This document shows, in pieces, positions 38,051-46,437 of a stretch of 64,000 bases of DNA; within the stretch, counting starts at the first letter, position 1, and every line of letters starts with the position of its first letter. The DNA comes from Colwellia hornerae (GTDB lineage Bacteria > Pseudomonadota > Gammaproteobacteria > Enterobacterales > Alteromonadaceae). The stretch covers positions 124,001 through 188,000 of the forward strand of contig NZ_VOLR01000004.1 of the NCBI RefSeq assembly GCF_007954355.1. Direction: 5' to 3'. Made by a program: the position numbers and the translations under genes. The notes under the pieces were generated by a model. It saw only the letters and a program-made list of their open reading frames with translations. It had not been told where the DNA came from and searched no databases.

Positions 38051-39913
38051 TTAAACTTCGTCTACTGAATGTCCTGCTAATGCTGTTTTTATCGAAGAAT
38101 CCATACGACGTTCAGCAAAAATAGCGGTACTTTCATTTAATATTTCAATGGCTGCTTCAATATCATCGGCAACCGTGCTTTGGGCAATTTTCGCTAAAGC
38201 GGTTATTGCATTAGTTATTGTGGTAATTTCGTCTTGATTGAGTAACGCGCTGTCATTAACCAGTGCTGACTGCACTGATTCAATAACTCGCGAAGCTTCA
38301 ACTTGTTGTTCTTTCAACATGCGCGCTTGAATATCTTGCTGAGCATTGCTCATTGAATCACGCAGCATTTGAGTTATTTCTTGTTCTTCAAGGCCAAATG
38401 AAGGCTTAACTGTTATCCCTGTTTCTATCCCTGTTGACTTTTCCATCGCTGAAACTTCTAATAGACCATCAGCGTCAACTTTAAACGTGACACGAATATG
38501 AGCAGCACCTGCGGTCATCGCAGGAATGCCACGTAATTCAAAACGAGCTAACGATCGACAGTCTTCAACAAGCTCTCGCTCACCTTGTAATACGTGAACG
38601 GCCATTGCAGTTTGTCCGTCTTTAAACGTGGTAAACTCTTGTGCTTTAGCAACGGGGATTGTGGTATTTCTAGGAATGACTTTTTCAACCAATCCGCCCA
38701 TCGTTTCTAGACCGAGTGATAATGGAATAACATCAAGCAACAAGATATCGCTGTCGGGCTTATTCCCCGCCAAAATATCGGCTTGAATCGCAGCGCCAAT
38801 GGCAACCACTTTATCGGGATCAATAGAGGTTAACGGTAAACGGTTAAAATATTTTTCAACCTGTTGGCGTACCATAGGAACACGTGTTGAACCACCAACC
38901 ATAACGACTTCAATGACATCATCAACAGTTATATCGGCATCTTTTAATGCGCGGCGACAGGCACGTAAGGTTTTAGTCACTAAGGTATTAATTAAAGATT
39001 CAAACATCTCACGATTAACATCGCCATGCTTTTCATCAGCATTTTCTAGGGTTAATGAGAAACCAACAACTTCATGCTCAGTAAGTTGTTCTTTAACATA
39101 ACAAGCTTGTTGTAACAATTGTCGTTCTATTGTTGCTGACAAGGGGCGCTGTAAACCCGCCTGCTCGATAATGTGATCAACAAGAATATTGTCAAAATCA
39201 TCGCCACCTAGTGCGGAATCACCACCGGTCGCTAATACTTCAAAGACACCTTTATTGAGGCGTAAGACTGAAATATCAAAGGTACCACCGCCTAAATCGT
39301 AAACGGCAATAATACCCTCTTTGCCACTGTCTAAGCCGTAAGCAACTGCAGCTGCCGTCGGCTCATTCAGTAAACGTAAAACTTTAAGGTCGGCAAGTTT
39401 TGCTGCATCTTTGGTACTATGACGCTGTGCATCATCAAAGTAAGCAGGCACAGTGATAACAACACCGGTCAACTCACCACCTAATGCATGTTCAGCACGT
39501 TGCTTTAAACTTTTTAATATCTCTGCCGATACTTGCACTGGGTTAACTTCACCAGTACGAGTAGTGATACTTGGGTGACTTTCATCACCTGAAAAAGAAT
39601 AGGGCAGTGAAGGATATTTTTTACGGATATCAACTAATGAACGACCAATAAGGCGTTTAGCTGAGACAATAGTATTTTCTGGATCACTCACCGAATGTGC
39701 TTTAGCGGCATGACCTACTAATACTTCATTCGCTTGGTAACTCACCACTGAAGGTAATATATCTCGACCTTCGCCATCAACTAAGGTTTCTGATAAACCA
39801 CTTTTAACGCTGGCGATAAGAGAGTTAGTTGTACCTAGATCAATACCTGCGGCGAGGCGATGTTCGTGAGGAACCGTGCTTTGGCCAGGTTCAGCTATTT
39901 GTAATAACGCCAT
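38051..39913 (-). CDS. hscA: Fe-S cluster assembly chaperone HscA (Hsp70 family)
   Basis: Specialised Hsp70 that with HscB promotes cluster release from IscU. 620 residues (E. coli 616). The ATPase domain shows [10 protein letters not shown] near residue 24, [13 protein letters not shown] near 206 and GGSTRVPMV near 342. The substrate-binding domain, which grips the LPPVK motif of IscU, follows from about 395. It lies 21 bp before fdx and 116 bp after hscB. Confidence 0.97.
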   Translation of the reverse strand: MALLQIAEPGQSTVPHEHRLAAGIDLGTTNSLIASVKSGLSETLVDGEGRDILPSVVSYQANEVLVGHAAKAHSVSDPENTIVSAKRLIGRSLVDIRKKYPSLPYSFSGDESHPSITTRTGEVNPVQVSAEILKSLKQRAEHALGGELTGVVITVPAYFDDAQRHSTKDAAKLADLKVLRLLNEPTAAAVAYGLDSGKEGIIAVYDLGGGTFDISVLRLNKGVFEVLATGGDSALGGDDFDNILVDHIIEQAGLQRPLSATIERQLLQQACYVKEQLTEHEVVGFSLTLENADEKHGDVNREMFESLINTLVTKTLRACRRALKDADITVDDVIEVVMVGGSTRVPMVRQQVEKYFNRLPLTSIDPDKVVAIGAAIQADILAGNKPDSDILLLDVIPLSLGLETMGGLVEKVIPRNTTIPVAKAQEFTTFKDGQTAMAVHVLQGERELVEDCRSLARFELRGIPAMTAGAAHIRVTFKVDADGLLEVSAMEKSTGIETGITVKPSFGLEEQEITQMLRDSMSNAQQDIQARMLKEQQVEASRVIESVQSALVNDSALLNQDEITTITNAITALAKIAQSTVADDIEAAIEILNESTAIFAERRMDSSIKTALAGHSVDEV

Positions 39914-40029
39914 TTTTAGACTCTTTTATATTCGATTACGATTAACGGGCGGTATGATATTTCATTGTAAATAAAAAAACATCGATTTGCTGTTATTTTA
40001 TTAAACTAAAAACTCATATGAACTAACGA

Positions 40030-40560
40030 TCAGTCGTCATTGAAAAGTTGATCTTCTAATTTATCGAGATCGACGCGTAACTTTTGATAAAATTTTAACT
40101 TTCGTAATTTATCACCCGCCAATAAGTTTGACTGGATGGAATTTTCATCAAGTAAGGTATGCATCTCTAAAGCGAGTTCTTCAAAGCCGGTATTTAATAC
40201 TGCAGCATAACTTAGAATGGCAGCTTCATGGTCGTTAGCATGCTTAACATCGTCAAGCATTTCATGTAATTCCATTTGGCGCATTAAAAAACTGTTATCA
40301 CTAAATGAAGCTTGTTCATTAGGCTGATCACTTTCTCGTAATGTTAATAAATATTGTGCACGTTTTAAGGGATGTTTTAGCGTTTGATAGGCATCGTTAA
40401 TTAAGGTTGATCTTTTAACGGCGACTAATTGCTCTTGACTGGAAGCATGAGCGAACTTGTCTGGGTGTACTTTTTTTTGTAGTGTTTGGTAAATATCAGC
40501 TAATTTATGAACATCGAGTTCATATTGCTCTGTAAAACCGAAAATCTGAAAATAATTCAC
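40030..40560 (-). CDS. hscB: Co-chaperone HscB (J-domain)
   Basis: J-domain co-chaperone that delivers IscU to HscA. 176 residues (E. coli 171). The HPD tripeptide (H32-P33-D34, in KKVHPDKF) activates the HscA ATPase. The C-terminal three-helix domain (about 90-176) binds IscU. Translation starts at GTG with a GGAG element six bases upstream. A perfect 11-bp hairpin ends 12 bases before this start. Confidence 0.96.
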   Translation of the reverse strand: MNYFQIFGFTEQYELDVHKLADIYQTLQKKVHPDKFAHASSQEQLVAVKRSTLINDAYQTLKHPLKRAQYLLTLRESDQPNEQASFSDNSFLMRQMELHEMLDDVKHANDHEAAILSYAAVLNTGFEELALEMHTLLDENSIQSNLLAGDKLRKLKFYQKLRVDLDKLEDQLFNDD

Positions 40561-40572
40561 AAAAACTCCAGC

Positions 40573-40596
40573 GAACGACTTAACATTAAGTCGTTC
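40573..40596 (-). other. Intercistronic hairpin upstream of hscB
   Basis: GAACGACTTAA and TTAAGTCGTTC form a perfect 11-bp stem around two bases, inside the iscA-hscB gap and next to the hscB ribosome-binding site. A second, shorter hairpin (AAGTCT/AGACTT, 40649-40663) lies just after the iscA stop. Either could lower expression of hscBA-fdx relative to iscRSUA, or act as an RNA processing site. Confidence 0.5.
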
Positions 40597-40667
40597 ACAA
40601 AATATATACCACTGCGACTAAGTTGCTTGCTACTCAGCAATATTTAGAAAGTCTTAGAGACTTGGTA

Positions 40668-40991
40668 TTAAACGTTAAAGCTTTCACCACAACCACATTC
40701 GCCTTTGGCATTCGGGTTTGTGAATTTAAAACCTTCGTTTAGACCTTCCTTAACAAAATCAACTTCGATACCATCAAGATAAACTAAACTTTTTCCATCG
40801 ATAATGATATTCACATCAGAGATTGAAAACAATGTATCGTCTTCATTTAACTCATCAACAAATTCCATCACATAAGCTAAACCAGAACATCCCGTTGTTT
40901 TAATACCAAGACGTAAACCGAGACCTTTGCCTCGATTGGTAATAAATGACTGAACACGGTCTGCTGCGTCTTTCGTCATTGTAACACTCAT
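40668..40991 (-). CDS. iscA: Fe-S carrier IscA
   Basis: A-type carrier that passes clusters to apo-proteins. 107 residues (E. coli 107). The three conserved cysteines C35 (TTGCSGLAY), C99 and C101 (CGCGESF) are in place. It follows iscU with a 15-bp gap. No unusual features. Confidence 0.97.
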   Translation of the reverse strand: MSVTMTKDAADRVQSFITNRGKGLGLRLGIKTTGCSGLAYVMEFVDELNEDDTLFSISDVNIIIDGKSLVYLDGIEVDFVKEGLNEGFKFTNPNAKGECGCGESFNV

Positions 40992-41006
40992 AAATAACTC
41001 CGATGT

Positions 41007-41387
41007 TTAAGCAGTTTTACTGCGGTAATCTTCAATCGCTGCTTTAATAGCATCTTCAGCTAAAATAGAGCAATGAATTTTTACAGGCGGTAAAGCAAGC
41101 TCTTCGGCAATAGCAGTATTTTTAATTTTTCCTGCTTCGTCAATTGACTTACCTTTTACCCATTCAGTCACTAATGAGCTTGACGCAATTGCAGAACCAC
41201 AACCATAAGTTTTGAACTTAGCGTCTTCAATAATACCGTCAGCGTTGATTTTTAGTTGTAACTTCATTACGTCACCACATGCCGGTGCGCCAACCATTCC
41301 TGTTGCTACTTGTGGATCATTTTTATCCATTGAGCCAACATTGCGTGGGTTTTCATAGTGATCAATTACTTTTTCTGAATAAGCCAT
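41007..41387 (-). CDS. iscU: Fe-S cluster scaffold IscU
   Basis: Scaffold on which IscS-derived sulfur and iron are assembled. Started at the ATG giving MAYSEKV, which matches E. coli IscU and has a TAGGAGAG ribosome-binding site; the protein has 126 residues (E. coli 128). Cluster ligands C37, C63 and C106 with H105, and the HscA-recognised LPPVK motif (99-103), are all present. An in-frame extension of 15 codons upstream is spurious. Confidence 0.97.
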   Translation of the reverse strand: MAYSEKVIDHYENPRNVGSMDKNDPQVATGMVGAPACGDVMKLQLKINADGIIEDAKFKTYGCGSAIASSSLVTEWVKGKSIDEAGKIKNTAIAEELALPPVKIHCSILAEDAIKAAIEDYRSKTA

Positions 41388-41456
41388 TATTTCTCTCCTA
41401 ATAGCGATGAACGAAACAAAATGCCCGCTCATCAGTAAAATTTTTAGTGGGGATGC

Positions 41457-42671
41457 TTAGTGAGCAGCCCATTCAATTGAGTCTAGATCAATACCGTCTT
41501 GAAACATTTCCCAAAGTGGTGACATATCACGTAAATGCCCAATTGATTTTTGAATAAGTGTAATCGCGTAGTCTACTTCTTCAGTCGTGGTAAAACGGCC
41601 GAAGCTAAAACGAATTGAACTATGTGCCATTTCGTCATTTAAACCTAAAGCACGTAGAACATACGAAGGCTCTAAACTAGCTGAAGTACATGCAGAGCCA
41701 GAAGATACCGCTAAATCTTTAAGCGCCATAATCAAAGACTCACCTTCAACAAAGTTAAAACTTACGTTTAAGTTACCCGGATAGCGATTATCAAAATCTC
41801 CGTTAACAAAAACCTGTTCCATCGTGTTCAAGCCAGCCCATAAACGATCGCGCATTTCAGTTACGTGAGCGATGTCTTGAGTAATTTCTTCTTTGGCAAT
41901 ACGGCAAGCTTCACCTAAACCAACGATTTGATGCGTTGGTAATGTACCACTACGCATACCACGTTCATGTCCGCCGCCATGCATTTGAGCTTCAAGACGA
42001 ATACGAGGCTTACGACGCACATACATAGCGCCCATACCTTTTGGACCATAGAATTTATGTGCTGAAATTGACATTAAATCAATTTTCAACTTTTCCATGT
42101 CCACTTCGATTTTGCCGACACTTTGTGCACCATCAACATGGAAAACAATTTTACGTGCTCGACACATTTCGCCTATTGCAGCAACGTCTTGAATAACACC
42201 AATTTCATTATTAACATGCATAATACTAACTAATACAGTGTCATCACGCATAGCTGCTGCTAATTTATCAAGGTCAATCAGGCCATTGCTTTCAGGATCT
42301 AAATAAGTCACTTCAAAGCCTTGACGCTCTAGTTCCCGACAAGTATCTAAAACAGCTTTATGTTCTGTTTTACAGGTAATAACGTGCTTACCTTTTTTAC
42401 GATAAAAATTGGCCGCGCCTTTAATGGCTAAGTTATTAGACTCAGTTGCTCCTGAGGTAAAAACAATCTCACGTGGGTCAGCATTAAGAAGTTCGGCGAC
42501 TTGATTGCGAGCAATATCAACCGCTTCTTCAGCTTGCCAGCCAAATTTGTGTGAACGAGATGCAGGGTTACCGTAAAAACCGTCAGTAGTCATATACTGC
42601 ATCATTTTTTCTGCAACACGTTTATCTACAGGTGTTGTAGCTGAGTAATCAAAATAAATAGGAAGCTTCAT
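41457..42671 (-). CDS. iscS: Cysteine desulfurase IscS
   Basis: PLP enzyme that takes sulfur from cysteine for Fe-S clusters and tRNA thiolation. 404 residues, as in E. coli. The PLP lysine is K206 (in [10 protein letters not shown]) and the persulfide cysteine is C328 (in SSGSACTS), at the same numbers as E. coli. 32 bp after iscR, second gene of the operon. No RyhB-like site was sought by computation. Confidence 0.98.
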   Translation of the reverse strand: MKLPIYFDYSATTPVDKRVAEKMMQYMTTDGFYGNPASRSHKFGWQAEEAVDIARNQVAELLNADPREIVFTSGATESNNLAIKGAANFYRKKGKHVITCKTEHKAVLDTCRELERQGFEVTYLDPESNGLIDLDKLAAAMRDDTVLVSIMHVNNEIGVIQDVAAIGEMCRARKIVFHVDGAQSVGKIEVDMEKLKIDLMSISAHKFYGPKGMGAMYVRRKPRIRLEAQMHGGGHERGMRSGTLPTHQIVGLGEACRIAKEEITQDIAHVTEMRDRLWAGLNTMEQVFVNGDFDNRYPGNLNVSFNFVEGESLIMALKDLAVSSGSACTSASLEPSYVLRALGLNDEMAHSSIRFSFGRFTTTEEVDYAITLIQKSIGHLRDMSPLWEMFQDGIDLDSIEWAAH

Positions 42672-42703
42672 TCGCTAACGTTCTCCAGTTTGACAACACG
42701 CAT

Positions 42704-43216
42704 TTAGTGCATGTCGTGCATAATATTCTTGGTTTTAATTAATGTTTCTAATGACGGCATGACTTTATTTGCTTGCGCATGCGCTTTATCTTGTCGTCTA
42801 GACACTAATTTCACATTACGTTGCTCAACAAGTTCGGCCAACGTTATGTTTTTTAAAAAATCTTCGATTCGGTCACTTAAACCTTCCCATAACATATGAG
42901 TTAAGCATTCGTCACCGTTTTGGCAATTACCTTTACCGTCACATCTCGTCGCTTTAATAGATTCATCAACAGCATTGATAACATCAGCAACCGATATTTT
43001 TGCAGAACACATTCCTAAGCGATAACCTCCACCCGGGCCTCTAATACTATTTACTAGGCCGTATTTTCTTAAGCGAGAGAATAGTTGTTCTAAATATGAC
43101 AACGAGATACCCTGACGCTCTGAAATATCGGCTAAAGGTACGGGTCCAGTTACTGCATGAATTGCTACATCTAACATAGCAGTTACGGCGTAACGCCCTT
43201 TTGAAGTCAGTTTCAT
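42704..43216 (-). CDS. iscR: Fe-S cluster-dependent regulator IscR
   Basis: Rrf2-family repressor of its own operon when it carries a 2Fe-2S cluster. 170 residues (E. coli 162). The winged helix (about 1-65, with [19 protein letters not shown]) and the cluster ligands C92, C98, C104 and H107 coincide in number with E. coli IscR. The extra C-terminal residues are unconserved and basic. Two abutting IscR sites are found in its promoter. Confidence 0.97.
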   Translation of the reverse strand: MKLTSKGRYAVTAMLDVAIHAVTGPVPLADISERQGISLSYLEQLFSRLRKYGLVNSIRGPGGGYRLGMCSAKISVADVINAVDESIKATRCDGKGNCQNGDECLTHMLWEGLSDRIEDFLKNITLAELVEQRNVKLVSRRQDKAHAQANKVMPSLETLIKTKNIMHDMH

Positions 43217-43242
43217 TGTGTGCCCCTATCGAATCGTTAGCA

Positions 43243-43270
43243 ATTTTACATAACCTTATAAAATAGTCAA
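43243..43270 (-). promoter_or_regulatory. isc operon sigma-70 promoter
   Basis: On the minus strand, -35 TTGACT and -10 TAAAAT (five of six matches each) are separated by 16 bases. Transcription would start about 20 bases before the iscR ATG. The whole -35 and spacer lie within the proximal IscR site, so bound IscR would block polymerase. Confidence 0.7.
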
Positions 43271-43274
43271 CTAA
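43250..43274. promoter_or_regulatory. IscR type 1 binding site, proximal
   Basis: Read on the minus strand, the 25 bases match the published type 1 consensus (ATASYYGACTRWWWYAGTMRRSTAT) except at about four positions. The GACT core and the final TAT are intact. It overlaps the isc promoter. Confidence 0.65.
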
Positions 43275-43299
43275 ATACCTGACTGTTTTACTCAAGTAT
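43275..43299. promoter_or_regulatory. IscR type 1 binding site, distal
   Basis: On the minus strand these 25 bases agree with the type 1 consensus at all but one position (GAGT for GACT). The site abuts the proximal one without a gap, the same tandem arrangement as at the E. coli isc promoter. Confidence 0.78.
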
Positions 43300-43332
43300 T
43301 CTACACCTGTTGTAAAAATAAGCAATTAATAG

Positions 43333-43355
43333 CGCGATAACTTAATTTTATCGCG
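43333..43355 (-). terminator. Hairpin after cysE
   Basis: An 8-bp perfect stem CGCGATAA/TTATCGCG lies about 35 bases after the cysE stop. The tail on the minus strand is T-poor, so termination is possible but not certain. Confidence 0.45.
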
Positions 43356-43389
43356 ATAAAACATCGGGTAACTGATCAATTATTGGCGA

Positions 43390-44196
43390 TTAAATCTCAG
43401 GGTCAAATGACTCTACGCGTGTTTCACGGCGTTTAGCCGCGGCGATTTCATCTTCAATAAATTCGCCCACTCGTAATTCGGGTAAATCCTCTTGGCACAC
43501 TTCACCACCAAGCTGATTAACCTCTTTGCACAAGTCAGCAACTTTTCTATCCATTAAATGCATATGGTCAAGTACTCGACCAATGGCTTTAGCGACAGGG
43601 TCAGGATTGTCCGCAGATACCGCATAGGCATCGAAACCAAACTTTTTCGCCACTTGGTCACGTTGATCTTTTTCTGACTGACTTTTTTCATTGATAATAC
43701 GTGCTGGAATACCGAGAGCAGTAGCATTGGCAGGTACATCCTTTACTACCACAGAATTAGAGCCGACTTTGCCGCCTTTACCGATAGTAATAGGACCAAG
43801 GACTTGTGCCCCTGCACCGATAACAACGTTGTCTTCTAATGTTGGATGACGCTTGCCTGCATTCCAGCTTGTGCCGCCTAAAGTAACACCATGATACAAG
43901 GTAACATCATTGCCAATTTCAGCGGTTTCACCGATAACGACGCCCATACCATGATCGATAAAAAATCGACGTCCTAACGTTGCCCCAGGATGAATTTCAA
44001 CACCGGTTAACCAGCGTGAAAATGTTGATAAGCTACGCGCAAGTAAATACCAGTTATTTTTCCACAACTTATGACTCAAGCGATGGATCCAGATGGCATG
44101 CATACCTGGATAATTGGTAATAACTTCTAGCGTATTTCGAGCGGCGGGATCTCTATCAAAGACACTCTTAATATCTTCTCTGATACGGCTGAACAT
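43390..44196 (-). CDS. cysE: Serine O-acetyltransferase
   Basis: Makes O-acetylserine, the acceptor for sulfide in cysteine synthesis; the product cysteine is the sulfur donor for the nearby IscS. 268 residues. An N-terminal helical domain is followed by a left-handed hexapeptide-repeat helix (about 65-165) with the motifs [16 protein letters not shown] and [16 protein letters not shown] polar C-terminal extension (about 170-268) includes the feedback-sensitive tail region. Placed between trmJ and iscR, as in several Alteromonadales and pseudomonads (from general knowledge). Confidence 0.96.
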   Translation of the reverse strand: MFSRIREDIKSVFDRDPAARNTLEVITNYPGMHAIWIHRLSHKLWKNNWYLLARSLSTFSRWLTGVEIHPGATLGRRFFIDHGMGVVIGETAEIGNDVTLYHGVTLGGTSWNAGKRHPTLEDNVVIGAGAQVLGPITIGKGGKVGSNSVVVKDVPANATALGIPARIINEKSQSEKDQRDQVAKKFGFDAYAVSADNPDPVAKAIGRVLDHMHLMDRKVADLCKEVNQLGGEVCQEDLPELRVGEFIEDEIAAAKRRETRVESFDPEI

Positions 44197-44312
44197 AATT
44201 CTATCCTTCTACATATTGGTTAAGGCAAGTACCAATATATACCCGTTATCGGCAAATATGCAGGGATTGAGAATGCACTTTGTATGGTAACGGGTATGAT
44301 TGCTTACTTTTA

Positions 44313-45119
44313 TTATTCTTTATTTGCTTCTTTATCGTTTGCTTTAGCAGCTCTTTGTACTGAAGCTAAAATTCCACGCATCATTTTGACTTCTTTAACA
44401 TCGGGACGGGCACGATTAAATAAACGGCGTAACTTAGTCATCACTAAACCTGGGTGACTCGGCGTTATAAAACCTGTCTCTTTTAAAGCATCTTCAAAGT
44501 GCTGATAAAAGCGCTCAGTTTCATCCATAATTGGATACTCGTCTTCATCAAGTGTCTTTTTCGGTAAATTTTTACTTAAATTTTCGCCTTTCGCTTGAAA
44601 GGCTTTTTGTTGATCAATTAAAAAACTGGTCCGCACTTCATAACTTAAGGTTTGAACCGCCATCGCTAAGTTCAATGAGCTGTAATCAGGATTCGCCGGG
44701 ATTTGCACATGAAAATGACAAAGTTGTAATTCATCATTAGTTAAACCACTGCTTTCACGACCAAACACTAAAGCAACTGGAAAATTATAAGCTTCTTCAA
44801 CAAGTTTTTCTCCACAACCTCTTGGCTCTAGCATTGGCCAAGGTAAAGTACGAGAACGTGCGCTGGTACCAACAACCAAACCACAATCACTAATAGCTTC
44901 CGCTAACGTGGCAACTACCTTGGCATTTTTTAATACATCAGTAGCCCCTGCAGCTAAAGCTTGTGCTTGACCATTTGGCATTTCAATAGGATCAACTAAT
45001 ATGAGTTCACTTAACCCCATAGTTTTCATTGCTCGTGCGGCTGAACCAATATTACGACAATCGGAAGTATTAACTAATACAATCCGAACATTGCTTAAAA
45101 GTGATGATTGCTCTGACAT
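44313..45119 (-). CDS. trmJ: tRNA (cytidine/uridine-2'-O-)-methyltransferase TrmJ
   Basis: SPOUT-class enzyme that methylates the ribose at position 32 of several tRNAs. 268 residues (E. coli 246). The trefoil-knot SAM site is formed by [15 protein letters not shown] (about 137-151) and [14 protein letters not shown] (about 163-176), with the opening [24 protein letters not shown]. The C-terminal helical domain ends in a Lys/Glu-rich tail. It is divergent from suhB, the same neighbour as in E. coli. Confidence 0.95.
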   Translation of the reverse strand: MSEQSSLLSNVRIVLVNTSDCRNIGSAARAMKTMGLSELILVDPIEMPNGQAQALAAGATDVLKNAKVVATLAEAISDCGLVVGTSARSRTLPWPMLEPRGCGEKLVEEAYNFPVALVFGRESSGLTNDELQLCHFHVQIPANPDYSSLNLAMAVQTLSYEVRTSFLIDQQKAFQAKGENLSKNLPKKTLDEDEYPIMDETERFYQHFEDALKETGFITPSHPGLVMTKLRRLFNRARPDVKEVKMMRGILASVQRAAKANDKEANKE

Positions 45120-45134
45120 TATCTTAAATTACTC

Positions 45135-45164
45135 AATTTATAGTTAATTTATAGTTAATTTATA
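45135..45164. repeat. Short AT-rich tandem repeat before trmJ
   Basis: The unit AATTTATAGTT (11 bp) occurs 2.7 times in direct succession, immediately upstream of the trmJ start. The period is one helical turn, and each unit on the minus strand contains a TATAAAT that could serve as a -10. Confidence 0.7.
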
Positions 45165-45373
45165 AAATAAATTTTACCTACTGGTATTAACTATCTAGAT
45201 GGCTAAAATTGATAATAATATTATCATAGAACATTAACCTTGTGCTTAGAAAAAATCATCAAATTTGTTGAAAATGGTTAGTGCGAAAAATTATGTGTTA
45301 GTTATTAAACATCTATCAAACTTTTTCTTTGTGAGTTTATATAAAAAACAATGTCGCTAATTACCGATAACTT

Positions 45374-45382
45374 TGCTATAAT
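45374..45382 (+). promoter_or_regulatory. Extended -10 promoter of suhB
   Basis: TGCTATAAT is a perfect extended -10 element (TGn plus TATAAT). No good -35 lies 17 bases upstream. The start of transcription would be about 95 bases before the suhB ATG. Confidence 0.6.
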
Positions 45383-45481
45383 CTCGGCGCTTGAAAATCC
45401 GCTCGGCGGCAAGCCTCGTTCTTTATAAAAGTTGTTATACTGTTTAATTCAATTTACAAATATGTAAAAGGTAGTCTCTAT

Positions 45482-46285
45482 ATGCATCCTATGCTTAATA
45501 TTGGTATTCGCGCTGCGCGTAACGCAGGTAAAGTTATTGTTCGTGCCATTGAACAATTAGATAAAGTTGAAGTTCAAGCAAAAGGGACAAATGACTTTGT
45601 CACTAGTGCTGATCTAAGCGCTGAAGAAGCCATTATTGAAACATTAAAAAAATCATACCCTGACCACACAATTGTTGGTGAAGAATGTGGCGTGATTAAA
45701 GGAAAAGATGACGACTTCCAGTGGATTATTGATCCAATAAACGGTACAACAAACTTTATTAAAGGCATCCCACATTTTTCAGTCTCTATTGCTTTGAAAG
45801 TCAAAGGCAAATTAGATCAAGCCATCATCTTTGATCCTTCACGCGGTGAACTTTTTACTGCTAGTCGTGGTAAAGGTGCACAACTTAATGGCTTTCGAAT
45901 TCGTGTAAAACAACATAAAGAACTTTCTGGTGCAATTGTCGCAACAGGCTTCCCATACAAACATAAGCAGCACAGCAACGCTTACTTAGACATGTTTAAA
46001 ACATTATTTACTAAATCATCAGATTTACGTAGTTCAGGCTCTCCGGCATTAGATTTAGCCTATGTCGCTGCCGGACGCGTTGACGGATACTTCCAAATTG
46101 GTTTAAAACCTTGGGAGTCTGCTGCAGGTGAATTATTAATTATTGAAGCGGGTGGTTTAGTCACTGACTTTGTTGGCGATCACAACCATACTGTTTCAGG
46201 TAATATTGTTGCTGCTTGCCCACGTTTATTAAAAACTATTCTAAAAGATATTCGCCCTCACTTAGGTGAAGCGTTAAATAAATAA
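45482..46285 (+). CDS. suhB: Inositol monophosphatase family protein SuhB
   Basis: Member of the inositol monophosphatase family, 267 residues as in E. coli. E. coli SuhB also binds NusA/RNA polymerase and supports rRNA antitermination, a role separate from phosphatase activity. Family motifs are seen, but two metal ligands are changed. The canonical DPxDGT reads DPINGT (N87 where E. coli has D87), and the canonical WDxAAGE reads W211-E212-SAAGE (E for D212). E67 and D84 are kept. The enzyme activity may therefore be weak or lost while the transcription role remains. A ribosome-binding AAAGG precedes the ATG. Confidence 0.95.
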   Translation: MHPMLNIGIRAARNAGKVIVRAIEQLDKVEVQAKGTNDFVTSADLSAEEAIIETLKKSYPDHTIVGEECGVIKGKDDDFQWIIDPINGTTNFIKGIPHFSVSIALKVKGKLDQAIIFDPSRGELFTASRGKGAQLNGFRIRVKQHKELSGAIVATGFPYKHKQHSNAYLDMFKTLFTKSSDLRSSGSPALDLAYVAAGRVDGYFQIGLKPWESAAGELLIIEAGGLVTDFVGDHNHTVSGNIVAACPRLLKTILKDIRPHLGEALNK

Positions 46286-46310
46286 CCACAGTTTATATAA
46301 ACAGATTTGA

Positions 46311-46335
46311 AAAAAGCGCTTATGGCGCTTTTTTT
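46311..46335 (+). terminator. Rho-independent terminator after suhB
   Basis: A 9-bp stem AAAAAGCGC/GCGCTTTTT with a five-base loop, followed by T residues, 25 bases after the suhB stop. Confidence 0.93.
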
Positions 46336-46437
46336 ATATCTTGGTCATATTTATCAACATTACTTTTATTGGTGTTTAGATGAAATAAAGGCACAATATC
46401 AGCAATAATATTTCATCATTAAAATAAGGTTACTCTC

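Larger units (their letters stand above)
45120..45481. other. trmJ/suhB divergent intergenic region
   Basis: About 360 bases without a gene. It holds the trmJ start region with an 11-bp AT-rich direct repeat (45135-45164), and the suhB extended -10 promoter (45374-45382) followed by a leader of roughly 90 bases. That leader includes GC-rich GCGCTTG and CTCGGCGG segments. In E. coli this gap holds the suhB autoregulatory leader; I see no convincing equivalent boxA here, and nothing else recognisable. Confidence 0.5.

Noticed and set aside
44239-44297. 10-bp inverted repeat (ATACCCGTTA/TAACGGGTAT) between cysE and trmJ
   Set aside because: The 39-base separation and lack of T-run make it neither a convincing terminator nor an operator; it could be chance.
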